Assembly: GCF_012222825.1 (NCBI RefSeq)
Contig: NZ_CP038017.1
Span: forward strand, 930,001 to 994,000
DNA length: 64,000 nt
DNA from: Allofrancisella frigidaquae
Lineage (GTDB): Bacteria > Pseudomonadota > Gammaproteobacteria > Francisellales > Francisellaceae
Reading direction: 5' to 3'
This document shows positions 17,600 to 28,493 of the stretch, in pieces. The first letter of the stretch is position 1, and each line of letters begins with the position of its first letter. The notes under the pieces were generated by a model. It did not search any database. It was given only the letters and a program-made list of their open reading frames with translations, and was not told the origin of the DNA. The position numbers and the translations under genes were made by a program.

Positions 17600-18997
17600 T
17601 TACTCAAAATCAACTACAGCATTCTCTATTAAATTTTTATCAATTTCTTTTTTAGGTTTTATACTTGAAACTTGCTTAAGTTTTTCAACTTGGCCAATTA
17701 AATTACCGCGCCCAGTTTTTAGTTTAGTAAAAGCATTTTCATAAGATTTATTAGCATCATTTATAGACTTACCTACTTTTTCTAAATCTTCAATAAAGCC
17801 TACAAACTTTTTATATAACTCTTCTGCTCTGCTGTATACATCAGTGATGCTCTGAGCTTGTTTTTCATATCGCCAAGTATTTTCAACTGCTCGTAAAGCT
17901 ACTAATAAAGTAGTTGGGCTTACTAAAATTATCTTCTGCTTGAATGCTTCATCATATAAGTTTACATCATTATCCAACGCTAAAAGTAATGCTCCTTCTA
18001 TCGGGATAAACATAAATATAAAATCTAATGAATTTATACCTTTAAGATTTTCATATTTCTTATCAGCTAAACCTTTTATATGGTCTTTTATGGATTTTAT
18101 ATGAGCTTTTAATTGTGCTTGTTTATATTCATCATCAACAGCTATATAGTCATTATAAGCAACTAATGAAGTTTTTGCATCGATTATAATATCTCTATCA
18201 TCAGGTAGTTTCACAACCACATCAGGGCGAAAAGCTTTACCCTCATGATCAATTGTGTGCTTTTCTCTAAAGTATTCAAACCCTTCTCTAAGACCAGATT
18301 TTTCAAGGACATTCTCAAGTACCATCTCACCCCAGATACCTTGTTGCTTAGTGCTACTTCTTAGAGCATTTGTAAGGTTATGAGCTTCTACAGTCATCTT
18401 TTGATTTAGTTCTTTTAAAGTTTTGAGCTCATTTTGTAATGCACTTCTAGCGTTAGATTCTTTATCGTAAACGTCTTCTACTTTTTGTTTAAAATCTTTT
18501 AACTGTTCTCTTACAGGGTTTAAAACGTTATTTAGGCTTTCATGATTACGTTCATTTAGCTTTTTAGAATTATCTTCAAATATCCTATTTGCCAAATTCT
18601 CAAATTCAGTTTTTAGTTTTACCTCATTGTTTTGTAATTGCTCTAGTTTTTCCTTTAACTGAGTTTGTAACATTGAGATTTGCGATTTATACTCTTTTAT
18701 CTCTTCAATATATTTATCAACCTTAATTCTTTCTGCTCTTAAATCTTGTTTTAGTTCTTCAAACCTTTGAACGCTATCTTCCTTTAGCTCAGTATTTTTT
18801 TGCCTTTCACTAGATAGCAAGATGTCAAATGTCGATTTTTCACTTTCCAAAGCTAATATTTGAGATTGTGCCGAGCTTTTATATTCCTCAAAAACTTGTT
18901 TGATATTTTTAACTTCTTTAGCTTTCTTACCACACGAAAAAAGAAGCACTATGCCCAAAACAATAGTAAATAAAGCTAATCCCATTATCAATGCCAT
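17600..18997 (-). CDS. rmuC: DNA recombination protein RmuC homologue
   Basis: RmuC limits inversion-type recombination at short inverted repeats. The 465 residues show an N-terminal membrane anchor (about 2-22), a long coiled coil (about 30-190) and the RmuC nuclease-like core with STKQQGIWGEMVLENVLEKSG, FRPDVVVKLPDDRDIIIDAK and SPTTLLVALRAVENTWRYE. It is convergent with lnt and downstream of uvrC. Confidence 0.94.
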   Translation of the reverse strand: MALIMGLALFTIVLGIVLLFSCGKKAKEVKNIKQVFEEYKSSAQSQILALESEKSTFDILLSSERQKNTELKEDSVQRFEELKQDLRAERIKVDKYIEEIKEYKSQISMLQTQLKEKLEQLQNNEVKLKTEFENLANRIFEDNSKKLNERNHESLNNVLNPVREQLKDFKQKVEDVYDKESNARSALQNELKTLKELNQKMTVEAHNLTNALRSSTKQQGIWGEMVLENVLEKSGLREGFEYFREKHTIDHEGKAFRPDVVVKLPDDRDIIIDAKTSLVAYNDYIAVDDEYKQAQLKAHIKSIKDHIKGLADKKYENLKGINSLDFIFMFIPIEGALLLALDNDVNLYDEAFKQKIILVSPTTLLVALRAVENTWRYEKQAQSITDVYSRAEELYKKFVGFIEDLEKVGKSINDANKSYENAFTKLKTGRGNLIGQVEKLKQVSSIKPKKEIDKNLIENAVVDFE

Positions 18998-19091
18998 TAA
19001 TCTAACCTTTAACCTAAAAATCCTAACTTTAGGTGCCAGTATAACAAATCTACCTTATTTTTGTTTTTTAAAATTAAAATCTTAAAACTCT

Positions 19092-20930
19092 CTAATGAAA
19101 ACTCTCCCAAATTTCTTGAGCTAATTTTTTACTTATTCCTTTCACTTTTGCTATCTCATCTACAGAAGCTTTGCTTAGCTCTTGCCAGCCACCAAAGTGC
19201 ATTATTAAAGCTTTACGACGTTTTGGTCCTACGCCTTCTATTTCCTCAATAATTGACGATTGCTTATTAGAAATAATCTTTTTACGCTGGCCTTTTATAG
19301 CATAGTCATGAGCAGAATCTCTTATTTGACGTAGCAACAAAAATCCTAAATCATGCTCGTCTAGAATATATTCAGTATCATCAAAACCTTTGTAGATTTT
19401 TTCTTTACCGCTTATACGCTCTACACCCTTACCTAAACTTACCAGTTGAATTTTATCTTGTAAGTCAAATTCTTCGATGATCTTTTCAGCTTGATGGATT
19501 TGCCCTTTTCCACCATCTATTATCATAACATCAGGAAGGTTGTTTGCTTCCAATCCTGAATTTACACGTCGATATACCACTTGGTAGATTGCTGCATAGT
19601 CATCACCTGCTTTAATATCTTTAATATTGTATCGACGATGTGACTTACGATCTTCACCATCATCTGTATATACTACACAAGATGCTACAGTTGCTTCGCC
19701 TTGAAAATGCGAAATATCAAAACATTCTATACGCTTAATATCTTTATCTAGCTCTAAAAATTCTTTTAAAGAAGCTAGTCTCTTTTGATACTGTGTTTTT
19801 GATGTAGTATAAATATTTAGCTTTTGTCTAGCATTTACTTCTGCTAATTTTAACCATTTTAAGTTATCAGCTGCTGGGGCTATTATCCAATTTATAGATT
19901 GGCCAATTTTTTGTGAAATACTTACTAACAAATCCTGAATCTTACTAAAATCAACTTTAGACAAAATTATATTCTTTGGCCAAATATTACGTATCTCATC
20001 ACCAAGGTAAAAATGCGATAAAAAAGCATGCATAATAGACGTTTTATCTTGCCCTTTTGCGTCTATACTCCAATGTTTATCTGCAACCACATCACCATTT
20101 TGGATCTGCAATAAAGCTATACTTGCGTAATTATCTTGTAAATATATACCAACTACATCAAAAGTTTTATCTGCTTGAATATCTACTATTTGCTGCTGTT
20201 GTAACTTTCTAAGTACTACTAATTGATCTCTGTAAACTTGTGCTTTCTCATATTGCATATTTTCAGAAGCTTGATGCATCTTTTGGGATATCTCCTCTAA
20301 AACACTACTAAATCTACCAGCTAAAAATTTTTTTAAGATAGCTAACTGCTCATCATATTGCTCTTTGGAAACTAACCCTACACATGGTCCAAGACAATGC
20401 TTTATTTGATACTGTAAACATGGTCTAACTCGTGATTTATAATATGAATTCTCACATTGTCTAATTGGGAAAATTTTTTGAATAATATTAAGAGTATTTT
20501 TCACAGATGATATGGAGACAAATGGTCCGAAACATTGGCCTTTTTTATAGGCAGATTTTCCTCTATAAAATGCTATCCTTGGGAACTTATCTCTCGAAAT
20601 AACTAAATATGGATAGCTTTTATCATCTTTAAATAAGATATTATACTTTGGTCGGTGTTGTTTGATTAGATTATTTTCTAATAAATAAGCTTCATAATCA
20701 CTTGGTGTTATAGTTATCTCTATTTTTGCTATTTGTGAAACCATCATTAAAGTCTTACTATCTTTAGCACCTTTTGAAAAATAACTATTTACACGGTTTT
20801 TAAGATTTTTTGCCTTACCTACATAAATAATCTCACCATGTTTATCAAGCATACGATAAACACCAGGATGTGTTGTTAAATTTGCTAAAAAACTTTTCAA
20901 ATCAAAGCTTTTTGTTTCACTAGGGATCAT
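19092..20930 (-). CDS. uvrC: UvrABC system protein C (excinuclease)
   Basis: Makes both incisions in nucleotide excision repair. Domains in order: GIY-YIG nuclease (GVYRMLDKHGEIIYVGKAKN, about residues 19-40), Cys-rich CENSYYKSRVRPCLQYQIKHC region, UVR motif ENMQYEKAQVYRDQ, RNase H-like domain with CFDISHFQGE and VMIDGGKGQ, and C-terminal helix-hairpin-helix pair (IEEIEGVGPKRRKALI). 612 residues, full length. Confidence 0.97.
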   Translation of the reverse strand: MIPSETKSFDLKSFLANLTTHPGVYRMLDKHGEIIYVGKAKNLKNRVNSYFSKGAKDSKTLMMVSQIAKIEITITPSDYEAYLLENNLIKQHRPKYNILFKDDKSYPYLVISRDKFPRIAFYRGKSAYKKGQCFGPFVSISSVKNTLNIIQKIFPIRQCENSYYKSRVRPCLQYQIKHCLGPCVGLVSKEQYDEQLAILKKFLAGRFSSVLEEISQKMHQASENMQYEKAQVYRDQLVVLRKLQQQQIVDIQADKTFDVVGIYLQDNYASIALLQIQNGDVVADKHWSIDAKGQDKTSIMHAFLSHFYLGDEIRNIWPKNIILSKVDFSKIQDLLVSISQKIGQSINWIIAPAADNLKWLKLAEVNARQKLNIYTTSKTQYQKRLASLKEFLELDKDIKRIECFDISHFQGEATVASCVVYTDDGEDRKSHRRYNIKDIKAGDDYAAIYQVVYRRVNSGLEANNLPDVMIIDGGKGQIHQAEKIIEEFDLQDKIQLVSLGKGVERISGKEKIYKGFDDTEYILDEHDLGFLLLRQIRDSAHDYAIKGQRKKIISNKQSSIIEEIEGVGPKRRKALIMHFGGWQELSKASVDEIAKVKGISKKLAQEIWESFH

Positions 20931-21018
20931 TTGTATAGATAATTTCTTATTTTAAATACTAATAAATATATAAAAATGTTAGCATATTAAAGTTTTTTAA
21001 TACATTGTTTAAATACTA

Positions 21019-22113
21019 ATGCTGATTCAATCTCAAGATGAACTTAACAAGGCCACTGCAAGGATATCCCAATATCCTCAAATAGCTGTAGATACTGAAT
21101 TTTATTGGATGCGAACTTATTACCCTGAACTTTGCTTAATCCAGATAGCTACAGGAAATGACATTTTTTTAATAGATACCTTAGAAAATTTAGATTTTTC
21201 AGCTTTAAAAGCCATCTTTGAAAATAAGAATATACAAAAAATTATTCATTCAGCCACTAATGATGTCCCTATTATTAGAAATTTTTTGGAGTGTAATATC
21301 AACCATATTTTTGATACTCAGTTAGCAGCAGGTTTTTTGGGGTTGCAACCTCAGATCTCTTTGAAAAACCTTCTTAAAGAAATCTTAGATATAGAAATGG
21401 AAAAAGAATCTCAATTTTCTGATTGGCGAAAAAGGCCTCTCTCTGACAATCAAATAATTTACGCCATAAACGATGTTAAACACCTTATAACTCTAGCCCA
21501 ACTCCTAGAAAAGAAACTCTCTGATATAGGTTACCATAAGCTATTTTTAGAAGATTTATCTCAGATAACCACTATGGAATTTAATTCTGTAGAAAATGTT
21601 CATAATAGAATAGGTAATATTCAAAAGTTTAACGAACAAACTCAAAGAAATATTATCTTATTAGCTCAATGGCGTGAAAAGATTGCCCAAGAAAAAAACA
21701 TTCCATTAAGATATATATTTGATAATAAGTTGCTCTATCTAATAGCTCATATATCTCCTGCCTCCCTAAATGATTTTGAGCACATAGAATTAAAAAAGTT
21801 TAAACCCTGGATTAAAAAAGGTATAATTAGCACAATAAATTCAAATAAATGCATTCAGAATCTAATAACTGAGAAAAAATCTACGAGTAAATTATCAAAC
21901 GAGTTAATCGAACAAATTATAGATTTTTTTAACTCTCAGATTACAGATTTTAATTTTGACAGCAGTATCATTGCTTCAAAAAAAGACATTCGCTCGTTAG
22001 TTTACAACCTTAAATTAGACAGTCAAAATATTAATAATAAATTGCTTAATGGTTGGCGTTACAAAATAGTTGGTAAAAACTTAAAAGAGTATATACTTAA
22101 CCACATTAAATAA
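21019..22113 (+). CDS. rnd: Ribonuclease D
   Basis: 3'-5' exoribonuclease for tRNA and stable RNA processing. DEDDy catalytic residues are visible: DTEFYW (Asp, Glu), HSATNDV, FDTQLAAGF (Asp) and YAINDVKHL (Tyr and last Asp). An HRDC-type region follows around 205-280. 364 residues is usual. Divergent from uvrC; 24 bases before an MFS gene. Confidence 0.93.
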   Translation: MLIQSQDELNKATARISQYPQIAVDTEFYWMRTYYPELCLIQIATGNDIFLIDTLENLDFSALKAIFENKNIQKIIHSATNDVPIIRNFLECNINHIFDTQLAAGFLGLQPQISLKNLLKEILDIEMEKESQFSDWRKRPLSDNQIIYAINDVKHLITLAQLLEKKLSDIGYHKLFLEDLSQITTMEFNSVENVHNRIGNIQKFNEQTQRNIILLAQWREKIAQEKNIPLRYIFDNKLLYLIAHISPASLNDFEHIELKKFKPWIKKGIISTINSNKCIQNLITEKKSTSKLSNELIEQIIDFFNSQITDFNFDSSIIASKKDIRSLVYNLKLDSQNINNKLLNGWRYKIVGKNLKEYILNHIK

Positions 22114-22136
22114 AAATATATAAAAATTTTATAATT

Positions 22137-23345
22137 ATGAAATATATAACACGTGAATCTAAAATTTTCCCTATAATCTTAGCACTTTTTGCTGCTTTAC
22201 CTCCATTAGCTGTCAATACTTATGCTCCTGCTATTTCATTAATAGCTCAAGATTTCGGTGTCCCAGATAGCCAAGTATTAACAACTTTTGCTACTTATTT
22301 TGTCGGATTTTCATTTGGAATGCTTTTTTGGGGAGCTATCTCAGATAAATATGGCCGTAAAAAAATTATAATTATTGGTAGTGTTATTTATATTTTAAGC
22401 ACACTACTATGTTCTCATAGTACCAGTTTTACAATGCTTGAAACATTGAGGTTTATACAAGGCTTATCCGACTCTGTTGGTGGTGTTATAGCTTTTTCCA
22501 TAGCTAGAGACTGCTATAAAGGCACTAAACTTACAAATATGGTAGCTAGTATAGTTATTATTATGCTGATAGCTCCAATTGTAGCACCTATCATTGGAAC
22601 TGTATTTACAAATCTTACAGGCACTTGGCAAAGTACTTTTTATTTTTTAACTTTCTATGGGGTAATTATATTAATAGCTGCTTTACTTATAGAGGAAACT
22701 CTTGAGCCAAAAAATAGGCAAATAAGTATTTTAAAAATTGCTCCTAGCTATTTTCAACATCTGACAAATCCTGGTTTTATGTTAGCAACTATAGCCGGTG
22801 GCTCTACTTTTGCAGCTTTATTAATTTATATATCTTCATCTGCAATTATATACTTAGAACAATATTCAACTGGTTCAATTTTATATTGTATATATTATGG
22901 AATATGTGCTATAGCTTCGATACTTGCTAACCTTTTGATAAAAAAACACTCTCACAAAATCAAAGATATTAAATATACTTATTATAGTATTGCTGTATTA
23001 GCGGTTAGTTGCACAGCACTAGCGATATTTAATTACCTACATATAGATAACGCTTTTATTTATACTATAGTAATGTTTATACTATGCGCTACAGTAGCTT
23101 TTATTTGCACTATACTTTACTCTTTTTCTATAAACCAAGTGGATCATAATTTTGGTACGGCTAACTCAATCTCAAACTTTATTAAAAATATGATAGCAGC
23201 ATCAGGTAGTTTTGTAGTCAGCTATTACCATGGTAGAGATTTAATATTAGCCTCTCCTATTGTACAATTAGGCTTCATTGGTGTTACTATTTTAATATTG
23301 TTTATTATTTATAAAATGAATATAGATTCAAAAATCAATGATTGA
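22137..23345 (+). CDS. MFS drug-resistance transporter, Bcr/CflA type
   Basis: A 402-residue, about 12-helix permease. Family features are the N-terminal PPLAVNTYAPAI, motif A GAISDKYGRKKI between helices 2 and 3, RFIQGLSDSVGGVIAFSIARD and the GTWQSTFYFL block, matching the Bcr/CflA multidrug exporter subfamily. Substrate is not readable. It ends 7 bases from the convergent glyS stop. Confidence 0.88.
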   Translation: MKYITRESKIFPIILALFAALPPLAVNTYAPAISLIAQDFGVPDSQVLTTFATYFVGFSFGMLFWGAISDKYGRKKIIIIGSVIYILSTLLCSHSTSFTMLETLRFIQGLSDSVGGVIAFSIARDCYKGTKLTNMVASIVIIMLIAPIVAPIIGTVFTNLTGTWQSTFYFLTFYGVIILIAALLIEETLEPKNRQISILKIAPSYFQHLTNPGFMLATIAGGSTFAALLIYISSSAIIYLEQYSTGSILYCIYYGICAIASILANLLIKKHSHKIKDIKYTYYSIAVLAVSCTALAIFNYLHIDNAFIYTIVMFILCATVAFICTILYSFSINQVDHNFGTANSISNFIKNMIAASGSFVVSYYHGRDLILASPIVQLGFIGVTILILFIIYKMNIDSKIND

Positions 23346-23352
23346 GGAATTT

Positions 23353-25446
23353 TTACTGCAACCTAGAAATATCCGCCACGCTAGTAAATAGTAAACGTAG
23401 CTTACTTAATAAAGCTACTCTATTAACTCTGATTTGTAAATTTTCATCCATCACCATTACATTATCAAAAAACTTACTAATTGTTTCATCCAGAGTTGCT
23501 AATAATTCTAATGCTTGTGAGTACTCTCTTTTAGATACTAACTCTTTTATTTTACTAGCCACTTTATCTATCTGGTTAGCTAGATTTAACTCATAATCAT
23601 TATCTACAGTTTTAGCTAACTCAACATCGTAACTTGAAGTAGCATCTTGTGAGTTTTTGCTTAATATATTAGCAACTCGTTTATTTGAAGCAATCAAGCT
23701 TTGTGATTTTTTAGAACCTCCAAACTCTATAACAGCTTTGACACGTCTATCAAAGTCTTTTATAGATTGATAACCAGTACTACTAATTGACTCAAATATA
23801 TCTACCGACACACCTTCTTCTTTATAAAGATTTTTTAATCTATCTAAACAAAAAGATTTTACCTCTTCTTTAGTATTAGAATTTAAATACAAGTTATTCA
23901 CTTCTTTATAACTGGTTAAAGCAATATCTATAACTTTATCTAGAGATATATCTAAATTTGTATCTCGCAAAATGCGTAGTATACCTATTGCGGATCTGCG
24001 TAGAGCAAAAGGATCTTTATTACCAGTTGGTTTTTGTCCAATACCGAAAATACCTACTAAAGTATCTAATTTCTCTGCTAAAGCTACACAGCTTGCCACC
24101 GCAATTGTTGGCAACTCTGCCCCAGAATACTTTGGCCAGTATTGTTGCTCTATAGCATTAGCTATAATATCAGGTTCACCATGCGCTTTAGCATAGTATT
24201 TACCAATAATACCCTGCAAATCAGTAAACTCAAAAACCATATCAGATATTAAATCTGCTTTAGCAAGCAAACCAGCTCTATATGCCGCTTGTATATCTAT
24301 ATCATTAAGCTTAGCTAGCTCTTTGGAAGTTTTAGCTATCCTTTGCGCTTTTTGGTACATATTACCAAGCTTATTGTGAAACGTAACATTTTCTAGCTTT
24401 GGTAGTAAACTATCGAGAGGGCGCTTAAGGTCTGTATCATAGAAAAAAGCCGCATCTGCAAGCCTAGCATTCATAACCTTTTGATTACCAGTTGTTACAA
24501 GTTCTGGTTTAGTGCTTTTAATGTTTGAAATTGTAATAAAGTTAGCAATTAATTTATTTTGATTATCTAAAAGTGCAAAGCATTTTTGGTGTTCTTGCAT
24601 CGATGAAATTAATGCTTCTTGTGGCACCCTTAAAAAGTCTTTATTAAAACCACATAGCATAGCATTTGGATATTCTACTATAGCACAGACTTCATCAACA
24701 AGATCACTATCAAGGACAACTTTATAGCCATGCTGTTTTGCTAGATTTTGAGCTTGTTCTATAATTTTTTGTCTACGCTGATCCCACTCTACTATAACCA
24801 TAGCATCCTCTAAAGCATCTACATAACTAGCTATTGATGTTATTGTGATAGCAGCTGGATTATGAAATCTATGACCATATGTAATATTAGCGGCTTTATG
24901 ACCTAAAATCTCTATATCTACGATATTATCACCGTACAAAGCTAAAACCCAATGTACAGGTCTTACAAACTCAACCTCAGAAGCACCCCAACGCATCATT
25001 TTTGGAATTGGTAACTGCTTTAGAGCTTTTGTTATAATTTCTTGAAGTAAAACTACTGTTTTTTGTCCTTTTTGGATGCTTTTATAAAAAAGCTTTTCAC
25101 CTTTTGGAGTATCTATTTTTTGTAATTGATCAAACTCAACTCCACAAGATTTTGCAAACCCTAAACCAACTGGTGTTGGCTGATTGTTTTTATATGCGAT
25201 ACTTACTAAAGGTCCTTGTTTTTCAACTGTTAGATCCTTTTGTGATTCTGCTAAATCATTTATTATAAATGCTAAACGTCGCGGTGATGCAAACCATTTA
25301 GTTTGAGCAAATTCAATCTCTGCTTCTTTTAGCTGATCCTCAACACTTATTAGCAATGATTGAGCTAAACTTTTTAAAGCTTTTGGTGGTAGCTCTTGCG
25401 TACCCAATTCAAATAAAAAATCTTTTGTAACATTATTATTATTCAT
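23353..25446 (-). CDS. glyS: Glycyl-tRNA synthetase beta subunit
   Basis: Beta chain of the alpha2beta2 bacterial GlyRS. It begins FLFELGTQELPPKAL, has FASPRRLAFII, KMMRWG, FVRPVHW, the KADLISDMVFEFTDLQGIIGKYYA signature and IGQKPTGNKDPFALRRSAIG. 697 residues, full length. The alpha subunit gene glyQ, often just upstream, is absent from this window. Confidence 0.97.
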   Translation of the reverse strand: MNNNNVTKDFLFELGTQELPPKALKSLAQSLLISVEDQLKEAEIEFAQTKWFASPRRLAFIINDLAESQKDLTVEKQGPLVSIAYKNNQPTPVGLGFAKSCGVEFDQLQKIDTPKGEKLFYKSIQKGQKTVVLLQEIITKALKQLPIPKMMRWGASEVEFVRPVHWVLALYGDNIVDIEILGHKAANITYGHRFHNPAAITITSIASYVDALEDAMVIVEWDQRRQKIIEQAQNLAKQHGYKVVLDSDLVDEVCAIVEYPNAMLCGFNKDFLRVPQEALISSMQEHQKCFALLDNQNKLIANFITISNIKSTKPELVTTGNQKVMNARLADAAFFYDTDLKRPLDSLLPKLENVTFHNKLGNMYQKAQRIAKTSKELAKLNDIDIQAAYRAGLLAKADLISDMVFEFTDLQGIIGKYYAKAHGEPDIIANAIEQQYWPKYSGAELPTIAVASCVALAEKLDTLVGIFGIGQKPTGNKDPFALRRSAIGILRILRDTNLDISLDKVIDIALTSYKEVNNLYLNSNTKEEVKSFCLDRLKNLYKEEGVSVDIFESISSTGYQSIKDFDRRVKAVIEFGGSKKSQSLIASNKRVANILSKNSQDATSSYDVELAKTVDNDYELNLANQIDKVASKIKELVSKREYSQALELLATLDETISKFFDNVMVMDENLQIRVNRVALLSKLRLLFTSVADISRLQ

Positions 25447-25619
25447 TATAAAACCTTTAATAAATTTCTATTCTACAACTAAACTTAGGTACCCTGAGCT
25501 TGCTGAAGTGCAATAAAACACCTAAATCAAACCCCACCAAACCTAATTAGCTTAACTACAACGTTTAAATAACTTGATGTATTATATCTTAATCCAGATA
25601 AGATTTTAATAAAACTACT

Positions 25620-26366
25620 ATGTTTATCGATACACATTGCCATTTGGATTTTACTGTTTTTGATAAAAACCGCCAAAACTTGATTTTTGAGTGTGGTAAA
25701 CTTGGTGTTAAAAAATTTATAAATCCAGCAACTCAAAGCTCCAGTTGGGACAAACTACTAACTATAAATAAGCAATTTAATAATATTCATATATGTTTTG
25801 GTTTACACCCTATTTTTATAGAGTTGCATCAAGATTCTGACATTTTAAAATTAGAAGAATATACTCAAAATACTAAAACTAAACTTATAGGTGAAATTGG
25901 TTTAGACAAGCGTCTACAAAACTTTAATAAGCAGGTTAAGTTTTTTAAAAGCCAAATTAATGTTGCAAAAAATCTTAATAAAAAAGTCATTATTCACTCC
26001 GTTAGATCTCATAATGAAATTATCAAGGTTATAAAAGATACTAACTTTACCAATGGAGGTATAATTCATGCCTTTAATGCTAACACCAGTATAGCTAAAA
26101 TATATACTGATCTTGGTTTTAAACTTGGCATAGGTGGTATTATTTCGCACCCACATTCAAAGCTAAAACAAACCTTAAAAAATATAGACCCCAAAAATAT
26201 TGTTTTAGAAACTGACTCTCCAGATATGCAACTTTATACAGAACAGCAAAGTACTAATACGCCCCAAAACATACCTAAAATTTTTGAGCTTGTAAGCAAT
26301 ATTTATGAATTAAATCCTGATATACTAAAACAACAAATTTATAATACTAGCCTAGAGTTTATCTAA
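25620..26366 (+). CDS. TatD-family metal-dependent hydrolase
   Basis: TIM-barrel metallohydrolase with [11 protein letters not shown] (metal His pair), [16 protein letters not shown] (metal Glu), [20 protein letters not shown] and the C-terminal LETDSPDM. 248 residues. Family members act as DNases or exonucleases in repair. recF starts 2 bases after its stop, so the two share a transcript. Confidence 0.9.
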   Translation: MFIDTHCHLDFTVFDKNRQNLIFECGKLGVKKFINPATQSSSWDKLLTINKQFNNIHICFGLHPIFIELHQDSDILKLEEYTQNTKTKLIGEIGLDKRLQNFNKQVKFFKSQINVAKNLNKKVIIHSVRSHNEIIKVIKDTNFTNGGIIHAFNANTSIAKIYTDLGFKLGIGGIISHPHSKLKQTLKNIDPKNIVLETDSPDMQLYTEQQSTNTPQNIPKIFELVSNIYELNPDILKQQIYNTSLEFI

Positions 26367-26368
26367 AA

Positions 26369-27427
26369 ATGTATATATCTAATTTACGACTTCAAAATTT
26401 TAGAAATATACAATCTAAAAGCTTTGATTTTAACTCTAGTATCAACTTTATTATTGGTAAAAATGGCTCTGGAAAGACTTCTATACTTGAGGCTATATAT
26501 TTTTTATCTCATAGTAGATCGTTTCGTAGCTCTCAGCTTAACAAAATAGTCAACCATGATGCTGATGAATTTGTCATATTTGCTAAAGCCTATAACTCTG
26601 ATGAAATAACTATAGCTTTATCACGTAAGAAAAATGGCAATAGTATTTCTAAGCTTAATCTGGAAATACAAAAAAACCATACTGAAATTACTAGAAATCT
26701 GCCCATACAGTTAGTCAATCCTGAAGCTTTTAATCTGATCAATTCTGGAGCTCAACAACGGTGCAAAATCCTTGATTGGGGAGCATTTTACCTTGATAAA
26801 ACTTTTTTAAAAATATGGCAGCAAACTAAATTTCTTGTCAAACAGAGAAACTCTGCTCTAAAACAAAACTACCCTCATACTTACATAGTAGGTATAGATA
26901 AAAAACTTAATGAATTCGGCAATATTCTTGACTTAAAAAGACAAAGTTACTTTACAAAACTAAAACCTAAAATCTACGAAATACTTGCCAAGTTTAATCC
27001 AGATCTGCAATTAAGTATAGAATATTACCGCGGTTGGAATAGTGATAAAAGTCTAATAGAGGTTCTAACAGAATCTTTTGATTATGACAATAAATATAAA
27101 GTCACTAACCATGGTCCACATAAGGCTGATATTGTCTTGACTATAAATAACAAACCTATACAAGATATATTTTCAAGAGGACAACAAAAATTACTTATTT
27201 GCGCTATAAAATTAGCTCAAGGAGAAATCCATAACCTTGAAAATGAAAATAAATGTATCTATTTAATAGATGATATAACTTCTGAACTAGACAATAATCA
27301 CACTCAAACATTGTTTGCCTATCTAAATAAACTAAATTCACAAGTTTTTATAACTACTACAGAAAAAAACAAAATTATAGACTTCATAGAGGAAAGTAGC
27401 CATGTTATAGATATCATTTTGAAATAA
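26369..27427 (+). CDS. recF: DNA replication/repair protein RecF
   Basis: SMC-like ATPase of the RecFOR gap-repair pathway. Walker [12 protein letters not shown] (about 29-39), signature [11 protein letters not shown] and Walker [13 protein letters not shown] are intact. 352 residues. Here it follows a tatD gene rather than sitting in the usual dnaA-dnaN-recF cluster. recO of the same pathway lies at 32305-33021. Confidence 0.95.
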   Translation: MYISNLRLQNFRNIQSKSFDFNSSINFIIGKNGSGKTSILEAIYFLSHSRSFRSSQLNKIVNHDADEFVIFAKAYNSDEITIALSRKKNGNSISKLNLEIQKNHTEITRNLPIQLVNPEAFNLINSGAQQRCKILDWGAFYLDKTFLKIWQQTKFLVKQRNSALKQNYPHTYIVGIDKKLNEFGNILDLKRQSYFTKLKPKIYEILAKFNPDLQLSIEYYRGWNSDKSLIEVLTESFDYDNKYKVTNHGPHKADIVLTINNKPIQDIFSRGQQKLLICAIKLAQGEIHNLENENKCIYLIDDITSELDNNHTQTLFAYLNKLNSQVFITTTEKNKIIDFIEESSHVIDIILK

Positions 27428-27494
27428 GCCTATAACGGCTATTTTAAAGAAGTTTTTATAAATATTATTGGAGCAGTCAAGCAAATACCTCAAA

Positions 27495-28493
27495 TCACAT
27501 ACATTCTTTAACGGTCTTTATTAGTAAGCGTAAAGCTTTTTCTGTCGCAGAAGTTGAAGTCCAAAAATTTCGAGTTTCCAGAATTACTGGGTTATTAGTT
27601 AATTGATGCAATTGCCATAATACGTCATGTATCGTTTCACTTTCAGTGACAAGTCTAGAAGCGTGAGCAAGAACATCTTGTTTTGCTTTGGTTTTGGTAA
27701 TGCTAGATAAACGCTCCAATTCCTTAATAACATCTTTTATAATTAATCCTGCGTTAAATGCTGGTTCAAGATCACCACGATAGTGACTTTTCTTGTCATT
27801 ACCATAAATGCCTTTTGTTTTTAGAATATCGTTATCCCAATAATAGACATATTTATATCTGATATCTTTGCTGTTATATACTTTGCTGTCGTGTTTAGTT
27901 GCTTTTCTGCCTGCATTGCCTGGAAATTTATATCCTAAATCCCTTACAATATCACGGGTGTCAACGTCGTAAGGGTTATATACAAGGCAAGCGTGAGAAC
28001 GGGCTAGAACCTTAGCATAAAAATTCTTGTTTTTAAGGTGTGTTATGAATTTCAAAGCAAATGACCCAGTTGAAGGTATTTTGTCGTTTATATTTAACAC
28101 ATCTAACAATGAGTCATGCTTATATTTACTATTAACAGCGGCATAACAACAGATTAATGATATCGTAAGATGGTTAACCTTACTCATTCCAACATGAAAG
28201 GGGATATGCTTTACCAAAAAATCACCTAAGTCTTTGTAAGAAATCGAAAGGCCGGTCAAATCTTGCGTTTTAGAAATTACGCTGGCTCCTGGCATACAAT
28301 GACCAACTATGTAAATTCTAGAATTTGCTGTTATTTTCTTTAAACTATCAACATTACTAAAATCATTCCCGCCTTTCCAGTGTATAACGTCAAAATTAAG
28401 ACAGTTTGGCTTATGTGAATAAGTCCATTTTTCAAGTAACAGCTTATAATCATCAGTATCATCTATTGAAATTACTACTTGCCTATCATACAT
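27495..28493 (-). CDS. Putative caspase-fold (peptidase C80-like) cysteine protease
   Basis: A 332-residue soluble protein without signal peptide. Two blocks match the His/Cys dyad layout of clan CD peptidases such as the C80 domain of MARTX/Tcd toxins: IYIVGHCMPGASVI (His65), after a strand, and ISLICCYAAV (Cys115 or Cys116), with an intervening helix YKDLGDFLVKHI. The His is followed by Cys rather than Gly. A C-terminal helical region follows. It sits alone next to an IS element between recF and 6S RNA, which fits acquired DNA. Fold by motif is plausible; target is unknown. Confidence 0.6.
   Translation of the reverse strand: MYDRQVVISIDDTDDYKLLLEKWTYSHKPNCLNFDVIHWKGGNDFSNVDSLKKITANSRIYIVGHCMPGASVISKTQDLTGLSISYKDLGDFLVKHIPFHVGMSKVNHLTISLICCYAAVNSKYKHDSLLDVLNINDKIPSTGSFALKFITHLKNKNFYAKVLARSHACLVYNPYDVDTRDIVRDLGYKFPGNAGRKATKHDSKVYNSKDIRYKYVYYWDNDILKTKGIYGNDKKSHYRGDLEPAFNAGLIIKDVIKELERLSSITKTKAKQDVLAHASRLVTESETIHDVLWQLHQLTNNPVILETRNFWTSTSATEKALRLLIKTVKECM

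Noticed and set aside
23353-25446. Expectation of glyQ beside glyS
   Set aside because: No alpha-subunit gene on either side; a split location is not rare, so not reported as an anomaly.
25485-25515. TACCCTGAGCTTGCTGAAGTGC, resembling the widespread CCTGAGCTTGTCGAAGG palindromic repeat
   Set aside because: Only one imperfect copy between glyS and tatD, lacking the inverted partner; not enough to call a repeat element.
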